A DNA stretch of 64,000 nucleotides from Roseibacillus sp. (GCA_002686085.1 NZAC01000049.1:1-64000); one strand, 5' to 3'; numbered from the stretch's first letter, positions 33,389 to 43,341 are shown. A program made the numbers and translations. The notes: generated by a model from the letters alone, not told the origin.

Positions 33389-36004
33389 TTAGCGAACATC
33401 GATGGCGACATTGTCAATCGACCATCCACTGAAAGAGTCGCCGCTAGCGTCACTGGTGAACCAGAATTCGAGAATAATTTCTTCTCCCAGAGCCACAGAG
33501 GAGAGATCTTCGCTCAGGGGTACCCAATCGGTATCAAATACCGAAGGGCCAGGGTCGATGTTGGCAAGAACACTGCCATCACGGGCTCTCAGGACTCGTA
33601 CTCCGAAGAGGTCGCCAAGGCCGTCTGCATCACGATAGTGATCCATCATGAAAGTGGCTCGGGTAAAATTTCTGCGAGTTAAATCAATTGCCGGAGATCG
33701 GAGAAAAATATCGGCGTTGTCTCCATAGTTGCCGAGGTTAGTCGTAAATGCGCGGGTCGATCTGTCGGCTCCAGTGGATGGGCCGGTGCCGGCCGCCGGT
33801 ATCCCAAGCTGCCACACGGTTTCCTGATTGGCGTTGTTGGAGCCAACGGTCCAGCCGTTCGTTCCTGACTCGAAGTCCTCCCAGAAGAACGGGGGAGCAT
33901 CCCTTTCCACGATAACCATGAAGAGGTTTTCCTCGGTGGGCCGGGGGAAGGTCTCGACGTTGAGGGGGGCGGTAGCAGCAATGTTTTCCTGCCAGATGCG
34001 CCAGCTAGCGGGGTTTCCTTCCTCGGCGGGGTTGGAGCTTGCATGAATGTCGTATACCTTGCCCTCGTGGCTCTCGAAGGAGAGCTCAAGATTCCGACCC
34101 AAGCTCCGAATACTAAATTGTCTCTCCGCAGACATGGTGCTCGAGATCTCGATGTTATCAATGAGAACGGTTTGGGTAGCATCGCCCACTCGTGCTGAAA
34201 TAACGAAAGAGTAAGAATCGTCAGGGGTGAAAGAGCCGGTACTAATATCGATCAGCTCCGCATTAGTATCGAAGCCGGTGGTAATAAAAGTGGCGCCGTC
34301 AACGGGGTCCCAGATGACGGAAATAGCTCCCGAGACAGTGGCTCCATCCCGGAGGATGGGGCCGTTCACGAAGGCGAAGTTTCCGGCCTCTGCTCCCCTC
34401 GTCTTACCCGAGATACTCAACCCCTGTTCGGTGTCAAAGTTTCTCCAGGTATCGACCTCAAAAGATAGATTTTCAGTGACTCGATCCTCGTTTTGCATGC
34501 CCTCCTCGCCGGATCCAAGGATTCCGAGCGGTGCATTGCCGTAGTTCAGAGAAAATCCGTCTGCCGGGACATCTTGGAGCGGTCCATCAGCGATCGTGAC
34601 ATCGAAGTTTGCGGTCCAGCCCCCGGATGATCCTCCGAGGGCGGGAATCGAGAAGCTCGACCGACCCAGCCTCTGGCCGTCAACCGTGAGCCGGAGTTGA
34701 CCATTCTCCACGCTGGCGGCGGCTCCAGCCATGACGGTGCCGTCACCAAGGTCAGTTGTGCCATTCGGATAGCTGTCAAAATCCTGATAGTAACTGGTGG
34801 GAGGAGCGGTGTAGACGGTGGGGTTTCGGCCCCCAGCAATTTCTACGCTATCTCCCATAGTGTCACCGTCCGTATCAGGGTTGTTCGGATCTGTTCCTGG
34901 TTGCTGGTGATTAATGAAAGGCACGGTTGGGTTCTCGACGGCATCAGACAGTCCATCACCGTCACTATCAGCATTCAGAGGGCTTGTGCCTGTGCGCGAA
35001 GGGCTGAGAAAGATTCCAGTATTGTCCTCAGCGCTATCGATAAGTCCGTCCCCGTCGGTATCTTCATCTTGCGGGTTTGTCCGGAGGTCGCGTTCCCGAG
35101 AGTTGCTCAAACCATCCCCATCGGGATCTCCGAGAGAGCCGTGGGGGCCGTCCTTTGCTCCTGGAGAGGTTTCCCCAATGGTTCCGTCATCGTCGGGATC
35201 AAGGCCGTTCGCTATTTCATAGGAATCAGATAGCCCGTCGTTGTCCCGGTCACCGGGAGCCCCAGTATCTATTATCAGATTGTCTATGAAGAGGTCCTGA
35301 TTGGCTCCTCCCACCCGGGCTGAAATAATAAAAGTGTAGGAATCGTCACCCGTGAATTCTGCAGTATCGATAGCGGAGAATTCCGCATTAGTTTGCAAGC
35401 CGGTCGTCCTGAACGAGGCGCCACTTGCGGGGTCCCATTCGACTTCTATGGTTCCACTCACCCGCTGGCCATCGTTAAGGATGATGCCATTGGTGAAAGC
35501 GAGTTGGCCCACGTCCAAACCATTACTTAACCCGGATATATTCACCCCTTGCTCGGGATCTCCATTCATCCATGTATCCACCTCAAAAGAGAGGTTCTCA
35601 GTTACTGCCGGTCGGGTTCTCATTCCTTCCTCTGCAGCACCACGATCACCCATTGGGGCGTTACCATAGTTAAAAGAGAATCCATCAGCTGGAGGGTTGA
35701 AGTTGATGCTGTCATTGAGCTCGATATCAAAGGAAGCCCTGAAGCCAAGAGAAGAGCCTTCGAGAGCGGGAATTGAAAAGCTGGCAAATCCACTGATTCC
35801 CCGGTCCCGCGTAAGTTGCAGTCGCCCATTTTGGACGCTGGCGCTTGATCCTACAATCATTGTGCCATCTCCAAGATCAGTGGTGCCATTTGGATAGGAA
35901 TTAAAATCCTGCTCGTAGGTGGCGGCGGGCACTAACTCCGGCATTAACAGGATGAAAAATACCATCAGGCACATTTGTGCGAGAGGGATTCTTAGTGCAT
36001 TCAT
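33389..36004 (-). CDS. secreted lectin-like / thrombospondin type 3 repeat protein
   Basis: 871 residues with a signal peptide (MCLMVFFILLMPELVPAATYEQDF region). Two ~230-residue beta-sandwich domains, each beginning QDFNSYPNGTTDLGDGT and containing PADGF[SL]-NYGNAP and TENLSFEVDTW, flank a calcium-binding thrombospondin type 3 region (DRDNDGLSDSYE, DTDGDGLIDSAED, DSDGDGLSDAVEN, DTDGDTMGDSVE). A short W/F-rich module and a MAM-like sandwich (FFWEDFESGTNGWTV ... FSGWSIDNVAID) close the protein. The sandwiches resemble L-type lectin/concanavalin folds, so binding of a surface or environmental glycan is likely. No anchor or sorting tail is visible. It lies downstream of a DUF1501 gene after a 200-bp gap and is probably a separate transcript. 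Confidence 0.75.
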   Translation of the reverse strand: MNALRIPLAQMCLMVFFILLMPELVPAATYEQDFNSYPNGTTDLGDGTMIVGSSASVQNGRLQLTRDRGISGFASFSIPALEGSSLGFRASFDIELNDSINFNPPADGFSFNYGNAPMGDRGAAEEGMRTRPAVTENLSFEVDTWMNGDPEQGVNISGLSNGLDVGQLAFTNGIILNDGQRVSGTIEVEWDPASGASFRTTGLQTNAEFSAIDTAEFTGDDSYTFIISARVGGANQDLFIDNLIIDTGAPGDRDNDGLSDSYEIANGLDPDDDGTIGETSPGAKDGPHGSLGDPDGDGLSNSRERDLRTNPQDEDTDGDGLIDSAEDNTGIFLSPSRTGTSPLNADSDGDGLSDAVENPTVPFINHQQPGTDPNNPDTDGDTMGDSVEIAGGRNPTVYTAPPTSYYQDFDSYPNGTTDLGDGTVMAGAAASVENGQLRLTVDGQRLGRSSFSIPALGGSSGGWTANFDVTIADGPLQDVPADGFSLNYGNAPLGILGSGEEGMQNEDRVTENLSFEVDTWRNFDTEQGLSISGKTRGAEAGNFAFVNGPILRDGATVSGAISVIWDPVDGATFITTGFDTNAELIDISTGSFTPDDSYSFVISARVGDATQTVLIDNIEISSTMSAERQFSIRSLGRNLELSFESHEGKVYDIHASSNPAEEGNPASWRIWQENIAATAPLNVETFPRPTEENLFMVIVERDAPPFFWEDFESGTNGWTVGSNNANQETVWQLGIPAAGTGPSTGADRSTRAFTTNLGNYGDNADIFLRSPAIDLTRRNFTRATFMMDHYRDADGLGDLFGVRVLRARDGSVLANIDPGPSVFDTDWVPLSEDLSSVALGEEIILEFWFTSDASGDSFSGWSIDNVAIDVR
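34128..35917 (-). repeat. internal domain duplication in the lectin-like protein
   Basis: The coding segments at about 35255-35917 and 34128-34795 encode two copies of the same domain, one on each side of the calcium-binding region. Opening and middle motifs are shared and spurious antisense ORFs of identical length (105 codons) lie over both copies, confirming the duplication. The copies have diverged clearly at protein level. Confidence 0.85.
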
Positions 36005-36204
36005 GCGGTGAAGTCCAGGGGCTCGTTCCGGCGAGACTTATAGACGTCCGGTCTGCTTGGCAAAGTAAAATGGCCTACCACAAGCGGGTATGGGTTGATT
36101 GCAATAAGGTAGAACTTCTGGCGATCATGAATCCATTTACCAAGGCACCCTTTATCACATGGACTAAGCTCTGAGAAAGAAGAGCTTCATCGACCCGGTC
36201 CTGA

Positions 36205-37614
36205 TTAGGCCAGGATTTCTGTGACGACCTTACCGTGAACGTCTGTGAGCCGGAAGTCGCGGCCCTTGAATCGGAAGGTCAGAGCTTCGTGGTCGATACC
36301 GAGAAGATGCAGAATCGTGGCTTGCAGGTCGTGGACGTGAACGGCTTTGTCCGTCACATTGTAACTGAATTCATCGGTCTGACCATGGACCATCCCTGGT
36401 TGTATTCCTCCCCCTGCCATCCACATCGAGAAACAGGCAGGATGATGATCCCTGCCAAAGTTCTTGTTGCGAGTCTGAGCGTAGGTAGTACGACCGAATT
36501 CTCCACCCCAGATGACGAGGGTCTCCTCGAGCATGCCGCGTTCCTTGAGATCTTTCAGAAGAGCCGTGGTAGGTCGATCTACGGAGGCGATCTTTCCCTT
36601 GATAGCGTTGGTTATCCCATCGTGGTGATCCCATCCCCGGTCATAGAGCTGAATAAAGCGAACACCCGCTTCAGCGAGGCGGCGAGCCAGAAGGCAGTTG
36701 GAGGCGAAAGAGGCCTTGCCTGGTTGCGCTCCGTAGCTTTCCAGAACTTCTTTCGGCTCCTGCGAGAGATCCATCAGCCCGGGCACTGAGCTTTGCATGC
36801 GGTATGCCAGTTGGAAGGCGTCAATGCGGGCTTCGATTTCGGAGTCGCCAGACTGTTCATATTTGAGCTGGTTGAAAGCATTGATTCGATCGATCGTTTG
36901 TTTGCGATTCAGATCCGATATCCCCTTGGGATTGGAGAGGAAGAGGACCGGATCTCCAGACGACTGAAATTTTACGCCCTGATGTCTGCTGGGCAGGAAT
37001 CCATTATGCCAGTAGCGGGAAGGAACGGGTTGACCTCCACCCGAGAGGAGGACGATAAAAGCGGGTAGGTTTTCGTTGGCACTACCCAAGCCGTAACTGA
37101 GCCAGGAGCCCATGCTGGGCCTCCCAGACAAGGGGCTTCCGGTCTGCAGGAAGGTGACAGCTGGATCGTGGTTTATTGGATCGGTAGTGGCGCTTCTGAT
37201 CAGGCAGATATCATCCGCAATCTCGGGCATGTGCTTGAAGAGCACGTTCATATCCATCCCCGCCTGTCCGCACTTGGCGAACTCATGCTTTGAGGCCATC
37301 ACGTTGAGGGCTCCCTGTCCGCTGGTCATGGTTGTCAGCCGTTGGTTCCCAATGACCCCGGAAGGGAGAGGCTTCCCATCCCAACGGGAGAGTCCGGGTT
37401 TGGGATCAAAAGTTTCTAGCTGAGAGGGGCCTCCCGACATGTGGAGATAGATCACCCGTTTGGCTTTCGCCGGGTGACTGGTCTGGACCGCGCCTTCGGC
37501 GGCCAGAGCTGCCGGAGAAGAGGCGAAAAGGTCAGAGAGGGCGGCAGCGCCGAGCCCGCATGAGGTGCGGCCAAGGAACGTGCGTCGCGTGAGATAGTTC
37601 TGGATTTCGCTCAT
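36205..37614 (-). CDS. Tat-exported DUF1501 protein
   Basis: A 469-residue DUF1501 protein. The Tat signal is canonical (LTRRTFLGRTSCGLGAAALSDLF), followed by RVIYLHMSGGPSQLETFDPKPGL, SMGSWLSYGLGS, FASNCLLARRLAEAGVRFIQLYDRGWDHH, VIWGGEFGRTTYAQ and GRDHHPACFSMWMAGGG. It is most similar in its blocks to the copy at 8809 (shared TTYAQ, GRDHHP and the SINHDPA-type motif). The start is 3 bp after the stop of the DUF1549/1553 gene, so the pair is one transcript and probably coupled. Biochemical function unknown for the family. Confidence 0.9.
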   Translation of the reverse strand: MSEIQNYLTRRTFLGRTSCGLGAAALSDLFASSPAALAAEGAVQTSHPAKAKRVIYLHMSGGPSQLETFDPKPGLSRWDGKPLPSGVIGNQRLTTMTSGQGALNVMASKHEFAKCGQAGMDMNVLFKHMPEIADDICLIRSATTDPINHDPAVTFLQTGSPLSGRPSMGSWLSYGLGSANENLPAFIVLLSGGGQPVPSRYWHNGFLPSRHQGVKFQSSGDPVLFLSNPKGISDLNRKQTIDRINAFNQLKYEQSGDSEIEARIDAFQLAYRMQSSVPGLMDLSQEPKEVLESYGAQPGKASFASNCLLARRLAEAGVRFIQLYDRGWDHHDGITNAIKGKIASVDRPTTALLKDLKERGMLEETLVIWGGEFGRTTYAQTRNKNFGRDHHPACFSMWMAGGGIQPGMVHGQTDEFSYNVTDKAVHVHDLQATILHLLGIDHEALTFRFKGRDFRLTDVHGKVVTEILA

Positions 37615-37617
37615 AGG

Positions 37618-40600
37618 CTACTCACGAGAGATGGTTTCATCAAGATTGAGAAGGATACTTCCAAGAGAGGTCCAAGCGGCCAGTTCGACAGGTTCGTAAT
37701 CAGAGGATGGGAGAGATTTCCCGTTTGCGATGAACTCGCTGGCGCGTTCGGGATGAGCATTAAACTCTTTCCTCTGTTCGGACAGGGTATCGGTGAGAAT
37801 ACGTATTTCGCTGCCATTAGGGGCGCGGGAAGTCGCCATGATGAAAGCAAGACGGAGGCGCTGCTGGTCGCTGTCCTCCTTCAGTGAGAGAACGCGCTGG
37901 GCAAAGACCCGGGCAGCTTCCACGAATGCTGGGTCATTGAGAGTGACGAGGGCCTGAAGTGGGGTGTTAGTACGAGGCCGGTTGACGGAGCAGAACTCAC
38001 GGCTGGGAGCGTCAAAGATCTGGAAGCTGGGATAGAGCATGGTCCGACGCCAGAAGGTGTAAAGTCCCCTGCGATAGAGAGATTGACCCTCGCTCTCTTT
38101 CCACCCCTTTCCGATGCTGCTGAGATAGTTTGCGGGTTGGTAAGGAAAGACGGAGGGGCCGCCAATACTGGGATTGAGTAGTCCGCTGATCGATAGAGCG
38201 GAGTCCCGGATTTCCTCAGCGGAAAGTCGGAAACGGGGAGCACGATAGAGAAAGCGGTTATCGGGATCCTGATCCTCGTATCGTCTCCTGTTTACCGATG
38301 ACTGCCTGTAGGTAGAAGAGCTAATAATGAGTTTCTGCAGCCTCTTGATGTTCCACCCATGCTCAACGAAATCAGCGGCTAGCCAGTCAAGAAGCTCCGG
38401 GTGGCTGGGGCGCTCTCCCTGGGTGCCGAAGTCGCCGAGAGTTTTGACCAGACCAGTGCCAAAAAGCTGTTTCCAAAGGCGATTAACGATCACCCGGGAG
38501 ACAAGAGGGTGGCTGGGGTCGGTGAGCCAGTAGGCCAGCCCCAGGCGGTTGCGGGGTTGGTTAGTGGGCAGGCGGGGAAAGATCGCGGGCACGTCCGGTT
38601 CAACTTCCTCGCCCGGTTGACGGAAGTCGCCGCGCATGAGGACGTGGGCAGGTTTGCGGTCCTTCATTTCGACCATTACCATCGTGGTAGGAAAAGATTT
38701 ATCGACCTGCTCGAGTTCTTTCCGAGTGCTTGCTACTTCAGACTCCAGCATACGAAAGAGGTCACGTGATTCAGCGTACACGTAGTTGATGAAGTAGGTG
38801 AAGAGCTTCTTCTGTTCGCTGTCAGTGCGCTCCCTCCCGGGCTTGGCAGCGAGGGCCATGATATCGGCAGGAGCTGGGTTCCATTCTCCCTCGATCTTGT
38901 ATTTGGTGCCGAGATAGAATCCCACTGCGGCCTGCTCGTTGGGATCAAGAGCACGGTCGTAGACGAGAATCTCGGCGAAGTCTGCGGCAGCCTTCTCTGC
39001 ACCCGCGTTATTGGCACCGATGGTGATGGCCTTGTTCTGGAAACCGGAAAGACTTACTGCTCCGCCCCCTCCGTCCTTGCCATTGAGGCGAAAACGAGTG
39101 TCGTTATTGGCACCTTGCTGGGTGATAATGGCTACTGCGGGAACCGCTCGCTTGAGATCCGCATTTCCGATCATGTCGGCCCCATAGCCGTTGAAGCTCA
39201 GCTTGCTCATGTCATTCTGGTTACTGCCCCCGGTTTTCCAGAATGCGCGGCGTTTCCCCTGAGACTCGTCGCCCCACATGAGGGCCATCTGGTGCCGGGC
39301 GAGGTCGTTGAACTGAAGGACAAGCACCATGGTAAAGTCTCCGTCGAGATGCTCGGCCCCCGATGTGGTGCGAAGAAAGTCCTTCTTGCCATCGAGGCGG
39401 ATGGCGGGATGTCCGTTCAGAGCCCTGCCAAACTGCTTGGGCTCACCGGTAGCCACGGCAGTGCGCTTGTTTCCAGAAAGATCCGGCCATTCCCTTACAA
39501 ATCCGCCCGGTGCGTCGAAGGATCCCGCATCCAGGTGAAGCTGCAAACCGTTCTTCACGGGTAGAACCCCGGTCTTGGGCAAGGCGAGGGAAGTGACCCA
39601 TTCGCTGAGGGCCGGGGCCAAGTCACCCGCGGGGTTTGTAAACTCCGGCCGTTCTCGAGCGGCCTTCAGTTTTGCCGTTGTGGAGTCCAGTCGAGATTGA
39701 AGTTCGTTCCGCTTCTGCTGGTGAGGGCCCGTGCGAACCTTAAGAAGCGGCGGAAGTGGCTTGTTGTGGTAGCCGCTCCGTCCTCCGGCTCCGATTTCTC
39801 CCTCTACGCTGTTGAAGAATGCGTAGAGCTGATAATACTCCTTCTGGGAAATCGGATCGTATTTGTGATCGTGGCACTGTGCACAACCAACAGTGAGGCC
39901 GAGAAATACCTGTCCGGTCGTATTTGCGCGGTCCACCGCGTAGGTAACATAAAATTCATCGGGGTCAGCTCCTCCCTCTTCATTGAACGTAACGCAACGA
40001 TTGAAGCCGGATGCCACCCGTGTGGTATCGCTGGCCTCGGGGAGGAGGTCCCCTGCCATGTTTTCCACAATGAACCGGTCATAGGGTTTGTTGCTGTTAA
40101 AGGAGTCGATGACGTAGTCCCGGTAGAGCCACATGGCGCGCGCAGAGTCATTGTGATAGCCGTTCGTGTCTCCGTAGCGTGCGAGATCGAGCCAGTCCTG
40201 GGCCATGCGCTCTCCGTAATGGGAAGAGTTGATCATCGTGTCGACGAGATCGGAATACTCTTCCGGTGAGAAGGCGGCACCCGTGGTTTCTCTTTCTGCC
40301 AGGGGCACTTCGAGAGAGCGCACAAAATGTCGCAATTCATTGAGGCTTGGTGGCAGACCGCGAAGGTCGAGAGAGATGCGTCGTATGAGAGTCTCGGGGC
40401 TAGCCTCGGGAGAGGGTTCCATTTTCTCGCTCTCGAGCCGTGAAAGGATAAAATGATCTATGGGATTTCTTGCCCAGTCCTCTCTATTCACGGCGGGCAC
40501 TTTAGGTTTTTCCACGGTGCGGAAAGACCAGTGTTGTTCGTATTCCGCCCCATCTCTAACCCAGTTTCTGAGCTTTATTCTGTCTTCGTTACTAAGGCTC

Positions 40601-40911
40601 TTCCTGAACTCGGGTGGCGGCATCATTTCATCGGGATCTTCAGAAAAGATCCGATGCATCATCTCACTCTCGTCGAGGTCCCCCGGAACAATCGCACGCG
40701 ATCCCGATTTCAATTCGCGTATTGCTCCTTCGCGCAGGTCGAAGCGTAGTCCGCTTTTTCGAGTCTGGGCATCCGGGCCGTGGCAGGCGTAGCAGTGCTC
40801 GGCGAGGAGGGGCTGGATGTCCCGGCTGAAGTCGCCAACAGCAGGAGTGGCCGACAGGATCAGACAGGCGGATGCGATATTCCGTAGGAAGCGCGTCCGG
40901 AGAGAAGACAT
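37618..40911 (-). CDS. PSCyt1-DUF1549-LamG-DUF1553 protein
   Basis: 1097 residues. A signal peptide is followed by PSCyt1 (CYACHGPDAQ, AIVPGDLDESEMMHRIF), then DUF1549 (~145-370; LIRRISLDLRGLPPS, HYGERMAQDWLDLARYGDTNG) with a second CxxCH in CAQCHDHKYDPISQ. A concanavalin/LamG-like domain is inserted at ~455-675 (LQLHLDAGSFDAPGG, GHPAIRLDGKKDFLR, FAEILVYDRALDPNEQAAV). DUF1553 follows (~770-1050; [43 protein letters not shown]) and the protein ends SILLNLDETISRE. Without the insert its layout matches the 755-residue copy at 6545, so the lectin-like domain is a clean insertion between the two DUFs. Paired with the DUF1501 gene 3 bp downstream. Confidence 0.9.
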   Translation of the reverse strand: MSSLRTRFLRNIASACLILSATPAVGDFSRDIQPLLAEHCYACHGPDAQTRKSGLRFDLREGAIRELKSGSRAIVPGDLDESEMMHRIFSEDPDEMMPPPEFRKSLSNEDRIKLRNWVRDGAEYEQHWSFRTVEKPKVPAVNREDWARNPIDHFILSRLESEKMEPSPEASPETLIRRISLDLRGLPPSLNELRHFVRSLEVPLAERETTGAAFSPEEYSDLVDTMINSSHYGERMAQDWLDLARYGDTNGYHNDSARAMWLYRDYVIDSFNSNKPYDRFIVENMAGDLLPEASDTTRVASGFNRCVTFNEEGGADPDEFYVTYAVDRANTTGQVFLGLTVGCAQCHDHKYDPISQKEYYQLYAFFNSVEGEIGAGGRSGYHNKPLPPLLKVRTGPHQQKRNELQSRLDSTTAKLKAARERPEFTNPAGDLAPALSEWVTSLALPKTGVLPVKNGLQLHLDAGSFDAPGGFVREWPDLSGNKRTAVATGEPKQFGRALNGHPAIRLDGKKDFLRTTSGAEHLDGDFTMVLVLQFNDLARHQMALMWGDESQGKRRAFWKTGGSNQNDMSKLSFNGYGADMIGNADLKRAVPAVAIITQQGANNDTRFRLNGKDGGGGAVSLSGFQNKAITIGANNAGAEKAAADFAEILVYDRALDPNEQAAVGFYLGTKYKIEGEWNPAPADIMALAAKPGRERTDSEQKKLFTYFINYVYAESRDLFRMLESEVASTRKELEQVDKSFPTTMVMVEMKDRKPAHVLMRGDFRQPGEEVEPDVPAIFPRLPTNQPRNRLGLAYWLTDPSHPLVSRVIVNRLWKQLFGTGLVKTLGDFGTQGERPSHPELLDWLAADFVEHGWNIKRLQKLIISSSTYRQSSVNRRRYEDQDPDNRFLYRAPRFRLSAEEIRDSALSISGLLNPSIGGPSVFPYQPANYLSSIGKGWKESEGQSLYRRGLYTFWRRTMLYPSFQIFDAPSREFCSVNRPRTNTPLQALVTLNDPAFVEAARVFAQRVLSLKEDSDQQRLRLAFIMATSRAPNGSEIRILTDTLSEQRKEFNAHPERASEFIANGKSLPSSDYEPVELAAWTSLGSILLNLDETISRE

Positions 40912-41003
40912 GGGGTGATGCTACCGTCGAGCTCCGGCTGTGGAAGGGAAAATCTGCATTGGATCGGGTGACCCAGGGAGATTAGCCTCAAGAAATATTC
41001 GTA

Positions 41004-41750
41004 TTACTTCTGGTTCTCGGTCTTGTGCTTGTTGAACCACTGATAGAGCTCCGGCGTTGCGTAGGCGGCAGACCAGCTGTTGTGCCCGACATGTTGGAGG
41101 GTCGTGAATCGCACCTTTTTGCCTCCAGCCTTGCGGATGGCTTTGACCATCTCATCAGAGTGACGATAGAGAACCGCCGTATCTTCAGTGCCATGAAACA
41201 CCCAGATAGGCACGTCGACTAGTTTGGCGGCATCTGCTGGGTTGCCACGCCCGCAGATGGGGGAAACTGCAGCAAAGCGATCTGGATTTTCCGCCGCCAT
41301 TTTCCATGTTCCATATCCTCCCATGCTGAGCCCGGTCAGGTAGATCCGGGTGGTGTCGGCCGGAAATGTGGTGGTAATATGATCCAAAAGCTTGAGAACG
41401 CCGGCTTGCTGATCGTCATCGGTCCACCTGCTCTCGGCAGGGCATTGAGGCGCAATGAGGATGTAGGGAAGGTTGTCGCCGCGCTGGGCCATCCGGGGAG
41501 GTCCCCACTTGGCAACGATGCTCAGGGGCCCCCGGCTTTCCCCGCGCCCGTGGAGAAAGAGCATGACGGGCCATTTTTTTTTGGAGGAAGGGTCGTATTC
41601 CTTTGGGAGAGAGAAAAGGTATGGAATCGTTTGCTTGGCAGAGACCTTGAATGACTGCTCGCTGACTTTGCCGGGAGCTGGTTGTTCAGCCTTAAGGCTG
41701 CTACATGCGAGGAGTGCTAGTAGGCATTTCAGGAGAGGATTGTTTCGCAT
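41004..41750 (-). CDS. exported COG4099-like alpha/beta hydrolase
   Basis: The ORF track starts at a TTG (41810), but the ATG at 41750 begins a signal sequence (MRNNPLLKCLLALLACSS) that also contains a possible lipobox (LLAC), so a 248-residue protein is preferred. The fold is a dienelactone hydrolase/predicted-peptidase (COG4099) type: VMLFLHGRGESRG (oxyanion), YLTGLSMGGYGTW (nucleophile Ser), HGTEDTAV (Asp) and HVGHNSW (His). Relatives include carbohydrate esterases and phospholipases. Here it could remove acetyl or feruloyl-type groups from polysaccharide (inference). Same strand as the DUF1549/1553 gene, which starts 93 bp downstream, so it could be co-transcribed with that pair. Confidence 0.75.
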   Translation of the reverse strand: MRNNPLLKCLLALLACSSLKAEQPAPGKVSEQSFKVSAKQTIPYLFSLPKEYDPSSKKKWPVMLFLHGRGESRGPLSIVAKWGPPRMAQRGDNLPYILIAPQCPAESRWTDDDQQAGVLKLLDHITTTFPADTTRIYLTGLSMGGYGTWKMAAENPDRFAAVSPICGRGNPADAAKLVDVPIWVFHGTEDTAVLYRHSDEMVKAIRKAGGKKVRFTTLQHVGHNSWSAAYATPELYQWFNKHKTENQK

Positions 41751-42007
41751 CGTTTCTGAGATTGGGTAGATCCGGATACGATCCTTTAAAAGGGCGGTTG
41801 TCAGTTCCAAAAGAACAATGCTCTTGCTTATGCAATGGGGTAACGTAAACTGTGCCTTACGGATTTTTCATCCCCTTAATCAAAATTGAGGTCATTGAAC
41901 AGGCTTCCCCCGTCCGGCCTGCGTGAGTGGGACATTTACCGACTCGGCTTTGCTCGTAGTGCGACTTTGCCGGCTACCCCTGTCCCGGAGCCCGGAATTA
42001 GATTATA

Positions 42008-43297
42008 ATGAACCCAACTTCGTTTGAGGCGCTGCAATTTCCAGCGCCGATCCAACGTGCTCTCAGTGAGCGTAATTATACCTCACTCACGCCGATTCAG
42101 GCCCAAGCTCTGCCTCCTCTTCTCGAGGGGCGGGACCTTCTGGGCTGTGCCCAGACAGGCACGGGAAAGACGGCTGCGTTTTCACTCCCAATTCTGGATG
42201 TCCTCTATGATGACCCACAGAATATCCAGCCGCGAACGGCACGGGCGCTTGTGCTGACTCCCACCCGGGAGCTTGCAAATCAGGTAGGTGAGAGTCTGCG
42301 GACCTACGGCAAATACATGGATATTTACCATGCCCTTGTCTACGGGGGAGTGGGGCAGGGACCTCAAGTCAGTGCCATGAGACGAGGGGTCGATATTCTG
42401 GTAGCCTGCCCGGGACGCCTACTGGACCTCGTGGAGCAGGGGCATATTGATCTCTCTGAAGTTGAATTTTTTGTGCTCGATGAGGTGGATAGAATGCTGG
42501 ATATGGGCTTTCAGAAGGATGTCACCAGAATTGTGGATATGCTCCCCCGGGAACGACAGTCGCTGTTCTTTTCGGCGACAATGTCGAAGCAAATAATGAG
42601 CCTCGCTCAGACAATCTTGCGTGACCCGGTAACCATCTCGATTGAGCCTGAAAAAACCACGGCTGAGGATGTTCGCCAGGAACTGTGCTTCCTTGAAAGA
42701 TCGAATAAGCGTTCCCTTCTCGTGCAGCGTTTGAAGCAACAGGGTGGGGAGGAGCTTTCAATCGTCTTTGCTCGGACAAAGTATGGGGCCGACAAGTTGG
42801 CTCGTTTCTTGAATCAGAGAGGTATTAAGGCTGAGGCGATCCATGGCAACCGCTCCCAAGCTCAGCGAGACCGCACCCTGAAAAGGTTCCGCGATGGTGC
42901 CCTTCCTGTTCTGGTAGCGACCGACGTCGCTGCACGGGGTGTAGATGTCAAGGATGTCACTCTCGTTGTGAATTTTGATTTGCCTAACGAACCGGAGGCC
43001 TACATACACCGAATTGGACGGACTGGTCGGGCAGGAGAAAAGGGTTCAGCTGTTTCATTCTGCTCTGACGAGGAATTAGAGTTTCTCCGGGCGATTGAAA
43101 AATTGATCCAGCAAACCATTCCTGTCTCTGCTGATCACGAATGGCACCATGCGGGTCTTGCCGATCGTCATGCAAGGAAACTCACGGGAGGAGGAAATCG
43201 TGGAGCAAAGAAGAAGTCCGGACGTGGGAATCGTCGGCCACAGGGGAGGTATGGTCGTCGTCGGCAAGGTCGCTCGAAGTCGTCAGTGAAACGCTGA
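42008..43297 (+). CDS. DEAD-box RNA helicase, RhlE-like
   Basis: A 429-residue cytosolic helicase: the Q motif (FPAPIQRALSERNYTSLTPIQAQ), Walker A AQTGTGKT, TPTRELANQ, motif II written DEVD rather than DEAD (VLDEVDRMLDMGF), SAT, and the helicase-C blocks ATDVAARGVD and HRIGRTGRAG. A basic Arg/Gly/Lys-rich tail (GGGNRGAKKKSGRGNRRPQG) binds RNA non-specifically. Expected roles are ribosome assembly and mRNA turnover, often important in the cold. The Ala-to-Val change in motif II keeps the catalytic Asp-Glu pair and is conservative. It is unrelated to its secreted-protein neighbours. Convergent with the LarA-like gene. Confidence 0.93.
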   Translation: MNPTSFEALQFPAPIQRALSERNYTSLTPIQAQALPPLLEGRDLLGCAQTGTGKTAAFSLPILDVLYDDPQNIQPRTARALVLTPTRELANQVGESLRTYGKYMDIYHALVYGGVGQGPQVSAMRRGVDILVACPGRLLDLVEQGHIDLSEVEFFVLDEVDRMLDMGFQKDVTRIVDMLPRERQSLFFSATMSKQIMSLAQTILRDPVTISIEPEKTTAEDVRQELCFLERSNKRSLLVQRLKQQGGEELSIVFARTKYGADKLARFLNQRGIKAEAIHGNRSQAQRDRTLKRFRDGALPVLVATDVAARGVDVKDVTLVVNFDLPNEPEAYIHRIGRTGRAGEKGSAVSFCSDEELEFLRAIEKLIQQTIPVSADHEWHHAGLADRHARKLTGGGNRGAKKKSGRGNRRPQGRYGRRRQGRSKSSVKR

Positions 43298-43341
43298 TTC
43301 CTCCAGATTGCAGCAGTGGCACGGCATGCCCCTGAAGAGGC

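Noticed and set aside
35977-36174. 65-codon plus-strand frame at 36 kb
   Set aside because: Overlaps the signal-peptide region of the lectin-like gene in antisense and has no coding features.
42470-42490. DEVD in place of DEAD in the helicase
   Set aside because: Catalytic Asp-Glu pair and all other motifs are intact, and such substitutions are conservative; not evidence of altered function.
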